A stretch of DNA of 20,773 nucleotides from CAZNNH01 sp964574335 (GCA_964574335.1 CAZNNH010000110.1:1-20773), one strand, 5' to 3'; positions 1 through 9,737 are shown, counted from the stretch's first letter. The notes: generated by a model from the sequence alone, not told the origin. Numbers and translations are program-made.

Positions 1-43
1 TCAGGGCATGATCGTCGGCCAGGATCACGCTCCGCCCCGTCAT
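1..43 (-). CDS. Response regulator, N-terminal end only (cut by window edge)
   Basis: Only the first 14 codons are in the window: MTGRSVILADDHAL. A beta strand followed by the Asp-Asp acidic pair and His is the usual opening of a NarL/LuxR-type receiver domain. The ATG shares bases with the stop of the upstream histidine kinase (ATGA overlap), so the two are probably translationally coupled and the regulator is the likely phosphoacceptor for that kinase. The output domain cannot be seen. A LuxR-type DNA-binding domain is expected because the partner kinase is of the HisKA_3 class, but that is inference. Confidence 0.8.
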   Translation of the reverse strand, partial: MTGRSVILADDHAL

Positions 44-2079
44 GCCTGGTTCTCTTCCGGTGGGCGTCCACCGCTGGCGGTCGCGTCGGGTCGCCCCAGG
101 GGGAGCCAGGCGACCACCTCGCTCCCCGCGCCGCCGCTGTGGATCTCGATCCGGCCGCCCAGCAGGTCCGCTCGCTCGTGCATGCTGCGCAGCCCCAGGC
201 TCTGGCCGGTATCGATCCGGGCCCACGCCGCCTCGGTGTCGAACCCGGACCCGTCGTCCCGGACCGAGAGCCGCAGCTCCCCCTCAACCACCTCCACGCC
301 CACCCACAGCCGCTGCGCCTGCGCGTGGCGCAGCGCGTTGGTGACGGCCTCCTGGACGATACGGAAGCACGCGATCTCCACCTCGAACGGAAGCCGGACC
401 CCGACCGCCGGGACGGAGACCTCGGCCCGGGGTCCGCCTTCCCGGGTCAGCCGTTCGATGTGGGCGCGGATGGCCGGGCCCAGGCCGAGCACGTCGAGGT
501 GAAGCGGGCGGAGGCTGATCGAGAGATCGCGGACCCCATCGATGGCGCGGTCGATCTGCTCGATGCCGACGTCGATGTCGGCCAGCCGCGGATCTTCCTC
601 GGTGCACTTCAGCCGCTGGAGGGAGATCTTCACCGCCGTGAGAACCTGGCCGATCTCGTCGTGCAGCTCCCGCGAGACTCGTTGTCGCTCCTGCTCCTGG
701 GCCCTCACCAGCCGGCGGGGTAGGGCACGAAGGGCTTCCTCTGCCCGCCGGCGCCGGGTGACCTCGCGGATGATGCCGACGATCCCGCTGGCCCGCTTCC
801 CACCGGCGCGCAACGGCAGGTAGACCTCGGTCGTGAAGCCGCCGGTCCCGTCCTCGAGGGTGTAGGGGGCCTCTTCGACCTCGGATCTCTCGCCGCCCAT
901 CGCCCGCCGCATCGCCCGATCGGCGCCGGTCTGTGCCAGGTGAGGCCAGGTCTCCCAGGGGGGCACGTCCGGCTTCAGGGCTTCCTCGCGGGGTCGCCCG
1001 CAGATCCTCTCCATGGCGGCGTTCATGTAGGTGCAGCGGAAATCCCGGTCCAGCACCACCACGCCCTCATCGAGGGTCTCGAGCACCCTCGACAGCAGGT
1101 CCTCCTTCTCGAGAAGCTGCCGCTCGGTCCGCCTGCGCTGGGTGATGTCCAGCGAGTAGATGGAGACGCCCGTCACCTTCCCACCGCTGACCACCGGATT
1201 GAACGTCACTCCCCAGTGGCGGGTCTCGGATCCCACCGCGATCGCGACCTCCTCCCGCAGTCGCGCACCGGCGAGGGCCCGGCGGTGCCGTGGATCGAGC
1301 CACTGCCACACGTCATCCCTCAGGAACTCCTCGATCGGGGCGCCGAGCCGCACCTGGCTGCCGCAGATCTCCCGGACCGCCTCGGCGAACGAGGCGTTGA
1401 ACGTCAGGAGCCGCCGCTCCCGATCCATCAGGGCGATGGCGCTGTCGGTGTTCTCGATCAGCGCCTGAAGGGCGGCCTCCGAGTCCTGCAGCGCCAGCTC
1501 GCCCAGCTTGTGGCCGATGACAGCCCCGGCGGCAGCCGCCACGAACTCGGCGGCCTCCCTGGCGCGGGCGGGGAAGAGCTGGCCGCCTCCCGACCCAACG
1601 AGAAGGGCCCCCAACAGCCGCGGCCCATGTCGAATCGGCAGGAGCGCCATCGGGCCCAGCCCTTCGAGACGGCGCAGCTCCTCCAGGTGGGGCTCCGCAC
1701 GCGTGCCGCGCCCCCAATAGGACGGCCCCCCGGAGAGAAGCCCTATGGGGCAGCCCTCGAGGAGCCGGGCCGCGCCATCGGAGAGACCGATCTGGAGCGC
1801 GACGCGCGTGGGGGCGGCCCCGGAACCCAGGAGCCACACCCCGCCCCGGTCCATGTCGGCGAGCCACAGGGCCGCCTCGAGCATGATACGGAGCGCGCCC
1901 TCCAGGGTGTCCGTATTGCTCAGGGCCAGCAGGAGGTCGTTTCGTCGCGCCAGCTCGCGAGGTCCCTCGAGGACCTTGCTGGCGGAGGCCCGGGATGCCG
2001 GATCCGGGTCGGTTCGGTGGGCGCCGCGTACGCCCCGGCTGGAAGACGGCGTCGCCACACCTCGGCGTGCTTGGCCCAC
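40..2079 (-). CDS. GAF-PAS-PAS sensor histidine kinase, NarL/DegS type (HisKA_3)
   Basis: The 679-residue protein has no clear membrane segment, so it is probably a cytosolic sensor. A GAF-like region (about 50-195) is followed by two PAS domains (about 200-315 and 330-445), each ending in the D/E-x-T-x-R-R-R linker pattern. The HisKA_3 dimerisation domain carries the motif RELHDEIGQ with phospho-His at about 473. The HATPase domain has its N-box Asn near 581 and the glycine box DDGSGF near 608-613. It should autophosphorylate and pass phosphate to the response regulator that overlaps its stop codon. The GTG start at 2079 has only a weak upstream purine run (AGG placed too close), so the true start could be some codons further in. 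The signal sensed is unknown. About 124 nt without a gene separate it from the SIS gene upstream. Confidence 0.9.
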   Translation of the reverse strand: MGQARRGVATPSSSRGVRGAHRTDPDPASRASASKVLEGPRELARRNDLLLALSNTDTLEGALRIMLEAALWLADMDRGGVWLLGSGAAPTRVALQIGLSDGAARLLEGCPIGLLSGGPSYWGRGTRAEPHLEELRRLEGLGPMALLPIRHGPRLLGALLVGSGGGQLFPARAREAAEFVAAAAGAVIGHKLGELALQDSEAALQALIENTDSAIALMDRERRLLTFNASFAEAVREICGSQVRLGAPIEEFLRDDVWQWLDPRHRRALAGARLREEVAIAVGSETRHWGVTFNPVVSGGKVTGVSIYSLDITQRRRTERQLLEKEDLLSRVLETLDEGVVVLDRDFRCTYMNAAMERICGRPREEALKPDVPPWETWPHLAQTGADRAMRRAMGGERSEVEEAPYTLEDGTGGFTTEVYLPLRAGGKRASGIVGIIREVTRRRRAEEALRALPRRLVRAQEQERQRVSRELHDEIGQVLTAVKISLQRLKCTEEDPRLADIDVGIEQIDRAIDGVRDLSISLRPLHLDVLGLGPAIRAHIERLTREGGPRAEVSVPAVGVRLPFEVEIACFRIVQEAVTNALRHAQAQRLWVGVEVVEGELRLSVRDDGSGFDTEAAWARIDTGQSLGLRSMHERADLLGGRIEIHSGGAGSEVVAWLPLGRPDATASGGRPPEENQA

Positions 2080-2203
2080 TACCTGCCCCGAGCCTCGCCT
2101 CCCGGCCGGCCACGGAAGCCGCCCGTCGTTCTCGCGCCCGGCAATCGGAGGACCATCGGCGCGACAGTCTACCAGGGTACGTCAAGGAGAAGTCGCACGC
2201 GCG

Positions 2204-3238
2204 TCACAAGGTCCGCGTGACCTTGCGGAGCGAGCGGGGCGCGTCGGGGCTGATCCCCTTCACCTCGGCCAGGCACGCGGCGAAGAGCTGCGCCGGGACG
2301 ACGTACGGGATCGGCGAGAGCCGCTCGGGGATGTCGGCCGGCATCTCGATCGGCGAGGTGGCCTTGGAGAGCAGCGAGCGTGTCCCCGACAGCACGATCG
2401 TCTCGGCCCCCAACCCGGTCAACCGCCGCAGCACCTGGGTCATGTCCCGGAGCGTCCGGCCGGGAGGGGCGAAGGCAAAGACGGGGAACCCGGGCTCGAC
2501 CATGGCCACCGGCCCGTGGAGCAGGTCCGCCGAGGAGAAACGGTCCGCCACCACGTAGCAGGTCTCCATCAGCTTGATCGCCAGCTCGTAGGCGTTGGCG
2601 TAGTTGAGGCCCCGGGCCACCACCAGGCAGCGGTTCATGAAACGGTAGCGCTCGACCAGGGCCGCCACCTGCCCTTCACGCTCGAGGGCGGCCTCCGCCA
2701 GGTCGGGGACCCGCTCGAGGCCCGGCCAGCGCTCACGGCCGGCCAGCGCCGCCGCCAGCAGGTAGAAGACCAGGAGCTGGCCGGTGTAGGTCTTGGTGGC
2801 CGCCACCGAGCGTTCCTTGCCGGCCCGCACCAGGAAGACCTCGTCCGCCAGCCCACAGAGGCGGGAGCGGCGCTCGTTGGTGACGCCGACCGTGAACGCC
2901 CCGGCCCTCCGGCCCTCCTCGACCACCTGGTTGACGTCGGTGCTCTCTCCCGACTGCGAGATCCCCACCACCACAGCGTGCCGGAGCCGGAGCCGCGAGC
3001 GGTAGAGGGTGTGGACCGAGGGCGCCGCCAGCGAGACCGGAAGTCCGGTGCAGATCTCGATCAGGTAGCGGCCGAACAGCGCCGCGTTGTCCGACGACCC
3101 GCGGGCGGCGAGCACCACGAGCTGGACGTCCCGGCCCGCCAGGAGTCGGCCCAGCCGCGCGGCGCGGGGGGCCTCGAGCCGCAGCGTCCGCTCGAGCGCC
3201 GCCGGCTGCTGCCGGATCTCCTGCATCATCAAGGACAC
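2204..3238 (-). CDS. SIS-domain sugar-phosphate isomerase/deaminase (GlmS C-terminal-like, NagB-II type)
   Basis: The product has two SIS folds and resembles the isomerase half of glucosamine-6-phosphate synthase, without the N-terminal glutaminase domain. Visible marks are ARGSSDNAA, the phosphosugar loop SQSGES, the stretch AATKTYTGQL, LLHGPVAM, and a C-terminal tail close to the GlmS KG-x-D-x-PRxLxKxVT pattern. Such stand-alone proteins commonly act as glucosamine-6-phosphate deaminases or related amino-sugar or fructosamine-phosphate enzymes; which one cannot be told here. I chose the GTG at 3238 because AGGAGG (3247-3252 on this strand) sits 8 nt ahead. ATG codons at 3229 and 3226 are alternatives, and the frame is open to an ATG at 3271. 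It is last in the run DUF1080 - GH9 - EamA - SIS, 51 nt after the transporter. Confidence 0.85.
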   Translation of the reverse strand: MSLMMQEIRQQPAALERTLRLEAPRAARLGRLLAGRDVQLVVLAARGSSDNAALFGRYLIEICTGLPVSLAAPSVHTLYRSRLRLRHAVVVGISQSGESTDVNQVVEEGRRAGAFTVGVTNERRSRLCGLADEVFLVRAGKERSVAATKTYTGQLLVFYLLAAALAGRERWPGLERVPDLAEAALEREGQVAALVERYRFMNRCLVVARGLNYANAYELAIKLMETCYVVADRFSSADLLHGPVAMVEPGFPVFAFAPPGRTLRDMTQVLRRLTGLGAETIVLSGTRSLLSKATSPIEMPADIPERLSPIPYVVPAQLFAACLAEVKGISPDAPRSLRKVTRTL

Positions 3239-3289
3239 CGGGGCCGCCTCCTCTTCAACGCCGCAGGCCAAACACGGTCGCCGTGGATT

Positions 3290-4189
3290 CTAGCCAGTCG
3301 ACGGGCGCAAGGCGAGGTAGTTGCCCACCAGCACCAGACCGGCGCCCAGGATCGCCCAGCCGGTCCACACGTATCCCTCGACCAAGGTCGTCAACGCCAG
3401 GGCGATGATCGGCATCACCAGGGTGACGTAGGCGGCCCGGTCGGCGCCGATGCGGCCGAGCAGGGTCAGATAGCAGGCGAAGGCGACGATGGAACCGAGC
3501 ACCGTCAGGTAGGCGAGCGAGGCGACGTACCGGACAGAGAGATCGAAAGCCAGCGGCTTACCGAGGCCGAGCGACAAGGCCAGCATCGAGGCCCCTCCGT
3601 AGAGCATGCCGAAGGTGTTGGTGGGCAGCACACCCAGGCCGGCGCGCTGGTTGCGGGCGGAGAGGGTGTTGCCGACGGAGGCGAGGTAGACGCTGACGAG
3701 GGCCAGACCGAGGGCCTGCAGGCCCTTGCTCTGGGCGTCGAAGGCGAGCAGGTCCCGCAGGAAGATGAGGCCGATCCCGAGCATCCCGATGGTCCCCCCC
3801 AGCAGCACCGGCCGCCGCACCGGCGCCCCCAGGAAGACGCGGCCGTTCAGCACGTTGGCGAACAGGATGCCGGAGAAGACCACGGCCACCAACCCCGAGG
3901 GCAGGTGAAGCTCGGCCAGGTAGACCAGCCAGTAGTTGACGCCGAACAGCAGCAGGCCCTGGAGGGCCACGAACCCGTGCGCCGAGGCGCTCATCCGCAG
4001 GCCGACCCCGCGCGTCCGGCAGTAGCCGACCATCAGCACGCCGGCGGCCAGGAACCGATACGCCACCGAGACCACGGGGTCCACCACCCCGAGCTGGTAG
4101 CGGATGGCCAGCCAGGTGGACCCCCAGATCAGGCTGGGGACGGCGAAGAGCAGGGCCGCGTTCACGCCCCGACCGCGGGTGGTGGTCAC
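3290..4189 (-). CDS. EamA/DMT-family inner-membrane transporter
   Basis: The roughly 299-residue protein is very hydrophobic, with about ten membrane helices arranged as two EamA repeats. The first repeat opens with the family signature PSLIWGSTWLAIR, and the second contains LGSIVAFACYLTLLGRIGADRA, also typical of the family. Members move metabolites or amino acids across the inner membrane, and the substrate cannot be predicted. The GTG at 4189 overlaps the stop of the upstream glycosidase by 4 nt (GTGA), which suggests translational coupling; a second GTG at 4165 begins a more conventional EamA N-terminus (VNAALLFAVPS) and may be the real start. The open frame continues far upstream only as a shadow of the glycosidase gene. 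Co-transcription suggests export or uptake of a product of the neighbouring enzymes, which is inference. Confidence 0.9.
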   Translation of the reverse strand: MTTTRGRGVNAALLFAVPSLIWGSTWLAIRYQLGVVDPVVSVAYRFLAAGVLMVGYCRTRGVGLRMSASAHGFVALQGLLLFGVNYWLVYLAELHLPSGLVAVVFSGILFANVLNGRVFLGAPVRRPVLLGGTIGMLGIGLIFLRDLLAFDAQSKGLQALGLALVSVYLASVGNTLSARNQRAGLGVLPTNTFGMLYGGASMLALSLGLGKPLAFDLSVRYVASLAYLTVLGSIVAFACYLTLLGRIGADRAAYVTLVMPIIALALTTLVEGYVWTGWAILGAGLVLVGNYLALRPSTG

Positions 4190-6699
4190 GGCTGGTTCAG
4201 CAGATGATCGGCGGCCAGGGCCATCAGCAGGTAGTCCGTGGTGCCGCCGCCCAGCACGTACTCCGTCTGCTGCCAGAGATAGGGCCACTCCAGAAGCTCC
4301 GGGTAGTCGGGGCGGATGAGCGCCGTGCCCGACACGATACCCCCGGGCAGGTAGCCCCAGTCGGCGCGGTTGAGGCCGTAGCCGGGGATGGCGGAGCGTG
4401 CCCCCACCCCGGAGACGAACGACGCGGTGTTGGCCCCGGGGTGGCAGCCGAGCACGAAGTCGAGGGCGTTCAGCATCAGCTCCCTCGAGAAGATCTCGGG
4501 GAACGCCCGATGGAGGAAGTACTGGCGCATGCCGAAGCTCTGGATCTTCCAGCCGGCGCCCCAGATCTCGGGCTCGTAGGGAACGCCGTACGGCGTCTTC
4601 TTCTCGAGCTCGAGGACCTGGTCGCGGTAGGCGCGGGCCGCCCCCCTCAGCGCCTCGCTCAGCTCCGCATCGCCGACCTGGTCCAGCACCCGGCCGACGG
4701 TCCAGCCCACCGCGGCGAAATGCTCGACGATCTCCTCGCGCCGCCCGACCAGGAAGTCGGCGTAGCGCCGGTCCTTCGTCGAAAGCAGCAGCTCCACCGC
4801 CAGGTCGATCCTCGGGCTGGGCCGCCGTCGGGCCCCCGCCGGCGCCGAGGCCTCCGGCACATCTTCCTCCTCGAAGGTCTTCTGGGCGATCCGCAGGCAC
4901 TCGCCGGCCAGGGCGTCGTCGTAGCCGCGGAGCACCCGCGCCGCCGCCGCCAGCCCGGCCGCCGCCGAGAGGGCGCGAGCGGGGTTCTCCTCGGTGAACA
5001 CCCAGCGGTCGTCGGGCGAGCCCGCCGCTCCGGTGCCGATCGGCGGCGGCGCCTGGGACGCGGCACCCTTGTCGAACACCACGTTGTCGGTCTGGGCCGC
5101 GAAGTCCCCGACCTGGACGTACTGGCGCAGGGTCGGCGTGATGATCCCGCGGTAGAAACGTCCCAGCGACCGGTACCCGCCGACGACGGTCAGGACGCCG
5201 TGCTCGATCTGCTGGAGGATGTCGGGCTTGCCGTCGGGGCGGTGCAGGTCGACCACGCGATGCGCCTGGTCCACCGTCACGTCGTCGTAGGCGACGGAGA
5301 ACTCCTCGTAGGCCAGGGCCAGGCCGAGCACCGTGCCCGCCTGGGACTCGACCCTCAGGTCGTCGTCGCCGGCGTCGTGCCAACCACCCCGGTCGAGGCC
5401 GGGCACCGGCTGGCCGGGGGCGAAGCCAGTCAGCGTATCGGGACCCTGCCGGTAGCCGTCGAAGTGGATGTGGGAGACCGGCGCCATCCGCGCGTCGTCG
5501 AGGTGGCAGGCACCGTGCCAAACGCGGTAGCGGTCGTTCACCCGCACGTGGCACATCTGGATGGGCAGGAAGTACTCGAGCGTCGGCTGCCAGACGCCGC
5601 GCGAGTAGACGTCGGGGGCGATCCTGAAGGGAGCCGAGCGGCTCGCGCCGAAGCTCACCACGTACATGCCGGGCCGGACCACCGAGCTGAAGTCGAAGCG
5701 CAGGTAGTCGTAGCGGAGGAAGCGCCCCCACGACGGCGCCGCCCCCTCGAGCGCCGTCTCCAGGCGGCCATCCTCGCCGATCCGGGAGACCACCACCGGC
5801 GGCCGACGGGTGTCGTTCTTGTCCAGCTCGATCACGGCGCGCTTTCTCTGCTTCGGGTGGTAGCCGACCTGGGACACCTGGACCACCGGGTCGGAGAGGA
5901 ACCCGGGGATGGCGTGGGGGGTGACCCGCCAGTCGACGGCCCCGGTGGTCTCGCCGGCCGCGATCAGCGAGCGCACCACGTACCAGCCGTTGGTGTGCTC
6001 GCCCCGTCCGTCGATCAGCTCCAGGCCGCCGCCGGTCAGGTCCTCGATGGCCAGACGCTGCCGCTCCGACTCCGGGGCCACCACCAGCCGCCGGCCGGTG
6101 GCCAGCGCCCGGATCCGGTACTCGCCGGAGGCCTCGAGACGCCCTGGGCCGTTCGCCTGGCGCGGGAAGATCCCCGAGGCGGTCTCGGTGGCCCAGGTCT
6201 TGCCGAAGAGGATGCCCGGGAAGAGCTCGAGGTTGAAGCCGACCTTGCCGATCCACTCCTGCGGAAGCGGTCGGTCGAGGTCCACCTGGATCCGGAACGC
6301 CCGGCCATCGGGAAACACCCGCAAGGTGTAGGCGAGGCTCAGGTCGGGGTACTCGACCGGGTTGACGCCACGACGGTCCCGCTGGTCGTCGGGGTACTCC
6401 ATCCGGACGCTGACCGCCTGTGTCTGCCGATCGACCACCCGCTTGCCGACCTTGGGGACCGGCTGCCACTGGCCGGGCGTCCGGTCGAGGCGCAGGTCGC
6501 CGTTGGTGGCGACCCGCTGGCCGTTCTGGATGATGCCCACCCCGCCCTGGTGCCCCTCCGGATAGAAGTCATGGGCCAGCATCACGTCGAGGCCGGGCAT
6601 CTCGAGGTACTCGAGCTCGTTGAGCGACAGGCCCCCCTCCTCGGCCGACGCCCCGACCGCCGCCGCCAGCACCAGAACCAGCCCACCCACCCGTCTCAT
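4186..6699 (-). CDS. Secreted glycoside hydrolase family 9-like protein with CelD-type Ig domain
   Basis: The 837-residue protein starts with a signal peptide (MRRVGGLVLVLAAAVGASA). Residues about 20-270 form an N-terminal beta-rich region that I do not recognise. An Ig-like CelD_N domain begins near 275 with VSQVGYHPKQRKR. The alpha/alpha barrel carries the GH9 catalytic-base motif GGWHDAGDD (DAGD at 442-445), a C-terminal block with NALDFVLGCHPGANTASFVSG and GYGLNRADWGY, and a likely acid Glu at 813 in WQQTEYVLGGGTTDY. GH9 enzymes hydrolyse beta-glucans, and some are exo-beta-glucosaminidases. The ATG at 6699 is chosen because GGAGG lies 5 nt upstream and it begins the signal peptide; an in-frame GTG four codons earlier is less likely. 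It follows the DUF1080 gene by 61 nt and overlaps the EamA start. The substrate is not determinable from sequence alone. Confidence 0.88.
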   Translation of the reverse strand: MRRVGGLVLVLAAAVGASAEEGGLSLNELEYLEMPGLDVMLAHDFYPEGHQGGVGIIQNGQRVATNGDLRLDRTPGQWQPVPKVGKRVVDRQTQAVSVRMEYPDDQRDRRGVNPVEYPDLSLAYTLRVFPDGRAFRIQVDLDRPLPQEWIGKVGFNLELFPGILFGKTWATETASGIFPRQANGPGRLEASGEYRIRALATGRRLVVAPESERQRLAIEDLTGGGLELIDGRGEHTNGWYVVRSLIAAGETTGAVDWRVTPHAIPGFLSDPVVQVSQVGYHPKQRKRAVIELDKNDTRRPPVVVSRIGEDGRLETALEGAAPSWGRFLRYDYLRFDFSSVVRPGMYVVSFGASRSAPFRIAPDVYSRGVWQPTLEYFLPIQMCHVRVNDRYRVWHGACHLDDARMAPVSHIHFDGYRQGPDTLTGFAPGQPVPGLDRGGWHDAGDDDLRVESQAGTVLGLALAYEEFSVAYDDVTVDQAHRVVDLHRPDGKPDILQQIEHGVLTVVGGYRSLGRFYRGIITPTLRQYVQVGDFAAQTDNVVFDKGAASQAPPPIGTGAAGSPDDRWVFTEENPARALSAAAGLAAAARVLRGYDDALAGECLRIAQKTFEEEDVPEASAPAGARRRPSPRIDLAVELLLSTKDRRYADFLVGRREEIVEHFAAVGWTVGRVLDQVGDAELSEALRGAARAYRDQVLELEKKTPYGVPYEPEIWGAGWKIQSFGMRQYFLHRAFPEIFSRELMLNALDFVLGCHPGANTASFVSGVGARSAIPGYGLNRADWGYLPGGIVSGTALIRPDYPELLEWPYLWQQTEYVLGGGTTDYLLMALAADHLLNQP

Positions 6700-6713
6700 C
6701 GGCACCTCCACAA

Positions 6714-6740
6714 TGGGGTCAGGTCTAGACTTTTGACTTT
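6714..6740. repeat. Solo copy of a REP/RAYT-type intergenic repeat half-site (candidate)
   Basis: In the 61-nt gap between the DUF1080 and GH9 genes the plus strand reads TGGGGTCAGGTCTAGACTTT followed by TGACTTT. The block GGGGTCAGGTCT...TTTGAC resembles a short sequence that, from memory, often flanks REP-associated tyrosine transposases in many genomes. No transposase is nearby and no second copy was found in the window. It also contains the palindrome GTCTAGAC and lies immediately upstream of the GH9 ribosome-binding site. Confidence 0.4.
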
Positions 6741-6760
6741 GAGGCCGGCATGCCGCGGCC

Positions 6761-7534
<774 letters not shown>

Positions 7535-7630
7535 CTCGTCTCCTTCGCTTCAGCCAGAGACTGGTTACACCCGGGCACCGCCCAGGTCAAGGCACGTGCT
7601 AGACTCCTGCCTCTCATTTCCGGAGGGCAC

Positions 7631-7999
7631 ATGAGGCAGATCGGTCGTCTGGTAGCGCCGTGGATGGTGTTCTCGCTGCTCCTGCTATCGGCCGCGGTCT
7701 CGGCCGACGAGACGTCCGACGTCAAGATCGTGAATCGCTCGGAGTGGACCGTGACCCACTTCTTCCTCTCCCCCGTCGACGAGGACGAGTGGGGACCCGA
7801 CCAGCTCGGCGAGAAGGTGATCGAGAAGGGGCAGTCGTTCACCCTCTCCGAGGTCCCCTGCGACCTGTGGGACGTGAGGATTATCGACGAGGACGGCGAC
7901 GAGTGCGTCCTCACCGAGGTCGACCTGTGCGGCGAGGAGGCCACCTGGGATCTCACCAACGAGGAGCTGCTCGCCTGCCAGGCCGATAGCGAGGAGTAG
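7631..7999 (+). CDS. Small secreted acidic protein, uncharacterised
   Basis: The 122-residue product has a signal peptide (MRQIGRLVAPWMVFSLLLLSAAVSA) and a strongly acidic mature part. The pattern VKIVNRSEWTVTHFFLSP ... EWGPDQLGEKVIEKGQSF ... CDLWDVRIIDEDGDEC ... VDLC suggests a small beta-sandwich with four cysteines in the mature part (CDLWD, DEC, LCGEE and the terminal LLACQ), possibly disulphide-bonded. From memory, similar small periplasmic proteins with a 'nonsense' Ig-like fold occur in environmental genomes without a known function. The ATG has GGAGG four nucleotides upstream. It stands alone, divergent from the DUF1080 gene and convergent with the MscS gene, whose stop lies only 10 nt away. 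No function can be assigned. Confidence 0.85.
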   Translation: MRQIGRLVAPWMVFSLLLLSAAVSADETSDVKIVNRSEWTVTHFFLSPVDEDEWGPDQLGEKVIEKGQSFTLSEVPCDLWDVRIIDEDGDECVLTEVDLCGEEATWDLTNEELLACQADSEE

Positions 8000-8009
8000 G
8001 GAAGATCGC

Positions 8010-9665
8010 TCAGGCCGGGGGTGCCGGATCCGTTCCACCGGCGCCGCCCGGCTCGGTCACCAGGTGCACGGTCCGGGTCGGGAAGGCGAAGCTCGAGCCC
8101 TCCCCCTCGACCACCCGCATGAACCCGAGCAGGGCCGCCTGCCGGCACTCCCGGAACTCGTTGAAGTCGGTGGTCAGGAACCAGGCCATCACCTCGATGT
8201 CGAGGGACGAGGCGCCGAAGCCGGCGAAGCGCACCACCACGGTGTCGGGCCAGATCTTCGGGTGGTCGCGCAGCACCTTCTCCATGCCGGCCAGGATCCG
8301 CTCAATCTGGGCCTGGGTGGTGCCGTAGACGACGCCCACCGTGCAGGTGAGGCGGATCCGGTCGCGGGCGGCGTAGTCCTCGATCCGCATGTCGGCCAGC
8401 TTCCCGTTCGGCATGGAGACCAGAGTGCGGTCCAGCGTGCGCATCTGGGTCGAACGCATCCCGATCTTCTCGACATGGCCCACGAAGTCCTCGATCCTCA
8501 CGAAGTCGCCCAGGCGGAAGGGCTGGTCCACGGCCAGCGCCAGCGAGCCGAACAGGTTCTCGACCGTCTTCTGCGCGCCGAAGGCCAGGGCGATGCCGCC
8601 GATGCCGAGACCGGCCAGGGCGGTGGTGACGGGGTAGCCGAAGACGGCCAGCGTGCCCAGCACCCCGCCCACGGCCACCAGCGCCTTGGAGACGTTGCGC
8701 ATCAGCGCCACCAGCGACTTGGCCGAGGGATTGTCCGCCACCGCCGGCCGCGAAGCCAGGAACTGGGCGGTCACGTCCACGGACCGCCACAGGCCCCAGA
8801 AGACGGTCAAGGTGGCGACCCCCGCCAAGAGAGCCGTCGCGACCCGTTCCGCCGGCGGCAAGAGCGCCAGCCACGGCAGCAGCACCGCCGCCGCCGCCAC
8901 CCCCCCGAGCACGGTGAGCGTGGGCGAGACCGTGACCAGCAGTCGCTCGTCCCACTGGTTCGCGGTCCGCTGGGTCAGGCGGAAAAGCGCCGCCCGCGTC
9001 GTCATCCCCAACAGCCGGCCGAGCAGCAGCGCCAGGCCCGCCAGTAGCGGCACCGCCAACCACTGCCACCACATGAGGTCCGCCGGGCCGCGCCGCTGCA
9101 GGGACCCCGGGATACGATCCCGGATCCAGCGATCGGGCAGGGCGTCGTACCAGTTGTCGATGCGGGCGACGGTCTGACCGGAGAAGGCCCAGTAGACGCC
9201 GCCGCCATCCTGGGAGCGAACCAGGAAGACCGGGTCCCGATCACGTCGGCCGTCCGGCACCTCACCCAGCTTGTCGACGCCCGCCGGCAGGTCGTCGTCG
9301 CCAGCCCCGTCTCCGCGTGGAGAGAGCGTCTCCAGGTCCAGGTCGAGGTACCGGTCGAGGACCGCGCTCAACCGGCGGGCCAGCTCGGGGCCACGCTGAG
9401 CCTCATCGGGCGGGAGGGTCAGGTAGCGGGCCGCCCCCCGGAAGTCCCCCTTCGTGTCGGTGAGCTCGAGGAACCTCCGCACCGACGCGCGAGGCGAGTC
9501 GGGGGACTCGGTGCCTGGCTCCAGCGGGGGCGACAGTACCGGGGTCGGCGCGGCGCCCGGCCTCGCCGGGAGGACACCCGGTAGCTGGGCGACGGCGGCT
9601 GCTGGCGCCAGCAGGACCAGCGCCGTGATCAGGGCGGCTTCGAGACGACGAATGGCCGAGGGCAT
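8010..9665 (-). CDS. Large MscS-family mechanosensitive ion channel
   Basis: The 551-residue protein is longer than classic MscS. A signal-like N-terminus (to about residue 27) is followed by a proline-rich stretch and a periplasmic region (to about 195), then about five membrane helices (about 198-220, 247-270, 275-297, 325-347, 350-372). The pore-lining helix and following beta domain are clear: GLGIGGIALAFGAQKTVEN (352-370), then FRLGDFVRIEDFVGHVEKIG and the strand TLVSMPNGKL typical of the family. These channels open under membrane tension to release solutes. The start at 9665 is inferred from the signal-like sequence; only a weak CCCAGG precedes it. The frame is open for another 98 codons upstream, but that part is low-complexity and has no family similarity. 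The gene lies just outside the proposed island boundary at 9718. Confidence 0.9.
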   Translation of the reverse strand: MPSAIRRLEAALITALVLLAPAAAVAQLPGVLPARPGAAPTPVLSPPLEPGTESPDSPRASVRRFLELTDTKGDFRGAARYLTLPPDEAQRGPELARRLSAVLDRYLDLDLETLSPRGDGAGDDDLPAGVDKLGEVPDGRRDRDPVFLVRSQDGGGVYWAFSGQTVARIDNWYDALPDRWIRDRIPGSLQRRGPADLMWWQWLAVPLLAGLALLLGRLLGMTTRAALFRLTQRTANQWDERLLVTVSPTLTVLGGVAAAAVLLPWLALLPPAERVATALLAGVATLTVFWGLWRSVDVTAQFLASRPAVADNPSAKSLVALMRNVSKALVAVGGVLGTLAVFGYPVTTALAGLGIGGIALAFGAQKTVENLFGSLALAVDQPFRLGDFVRIEDFVGHVEKIGMRSTQMRTLDRTLVSMPNGKLADMRIEDYAARDRIRLTCTVGVVYGTTQAQIERILAGMEKVLRDHPKIWPDTVVVRFAGFGASSLDIEVMAWFLTTDFNEFRECRQAALLGFMRVVEGEGSSFAFPTRTVHLVTEPGGAGGTDPAPPA

Positions 9666-9717
9666 CCTGGGATGATACGCCTCGCGGGCCCGTCTCCCGG
9701 CTCGAGTCCTCGGAGGC

Positions 9718-9737
9718 GGTGGGGGCGGCGGGAGTCG
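9718..9737 (-). repeat. Distal attachment-site copy (partial tmRNA 3' end)
   Basis: The plus strand reads GGTGGGGGCGGCGGGAGTCG, which matches the antisense of the tmRNA 3' end (16017-16036) at 19 of 20 positions, in the same orientation. A further 9-nt match to the adjoining T-arm (CGAACCCGC) occurs at 9754-9762 after about 16 unrelated bases, as if a longer copy had suffered an insertion. This is what the far end of an island integrated into ssrA should look like. Confidence 0.6.

Noticed and set aside
940..4207. Long plus-strand frames opposite the kinase, SIS and EamA genes
   Set aside because: They are antisense shadows of high-GC coding genes with His/Gln/Arg/Pro-rich composition and no recognisable domains.
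4190..6469. Long minus-strand frame upstream of, and continuous with, the EamA transporter
   Set aside because: It is Arg/Pro/Gly-rich, overlaps the well-supported GH9 gene in another frame and has no domain; only the part from 4189 or 4165 down is real.
7535..7630. Possible promoter (TAGACT at 7600-7605) for the small secreted protein
   Set aside because: No acceptable -35 box lies 16-18 bp upstream; too weak to annotate.
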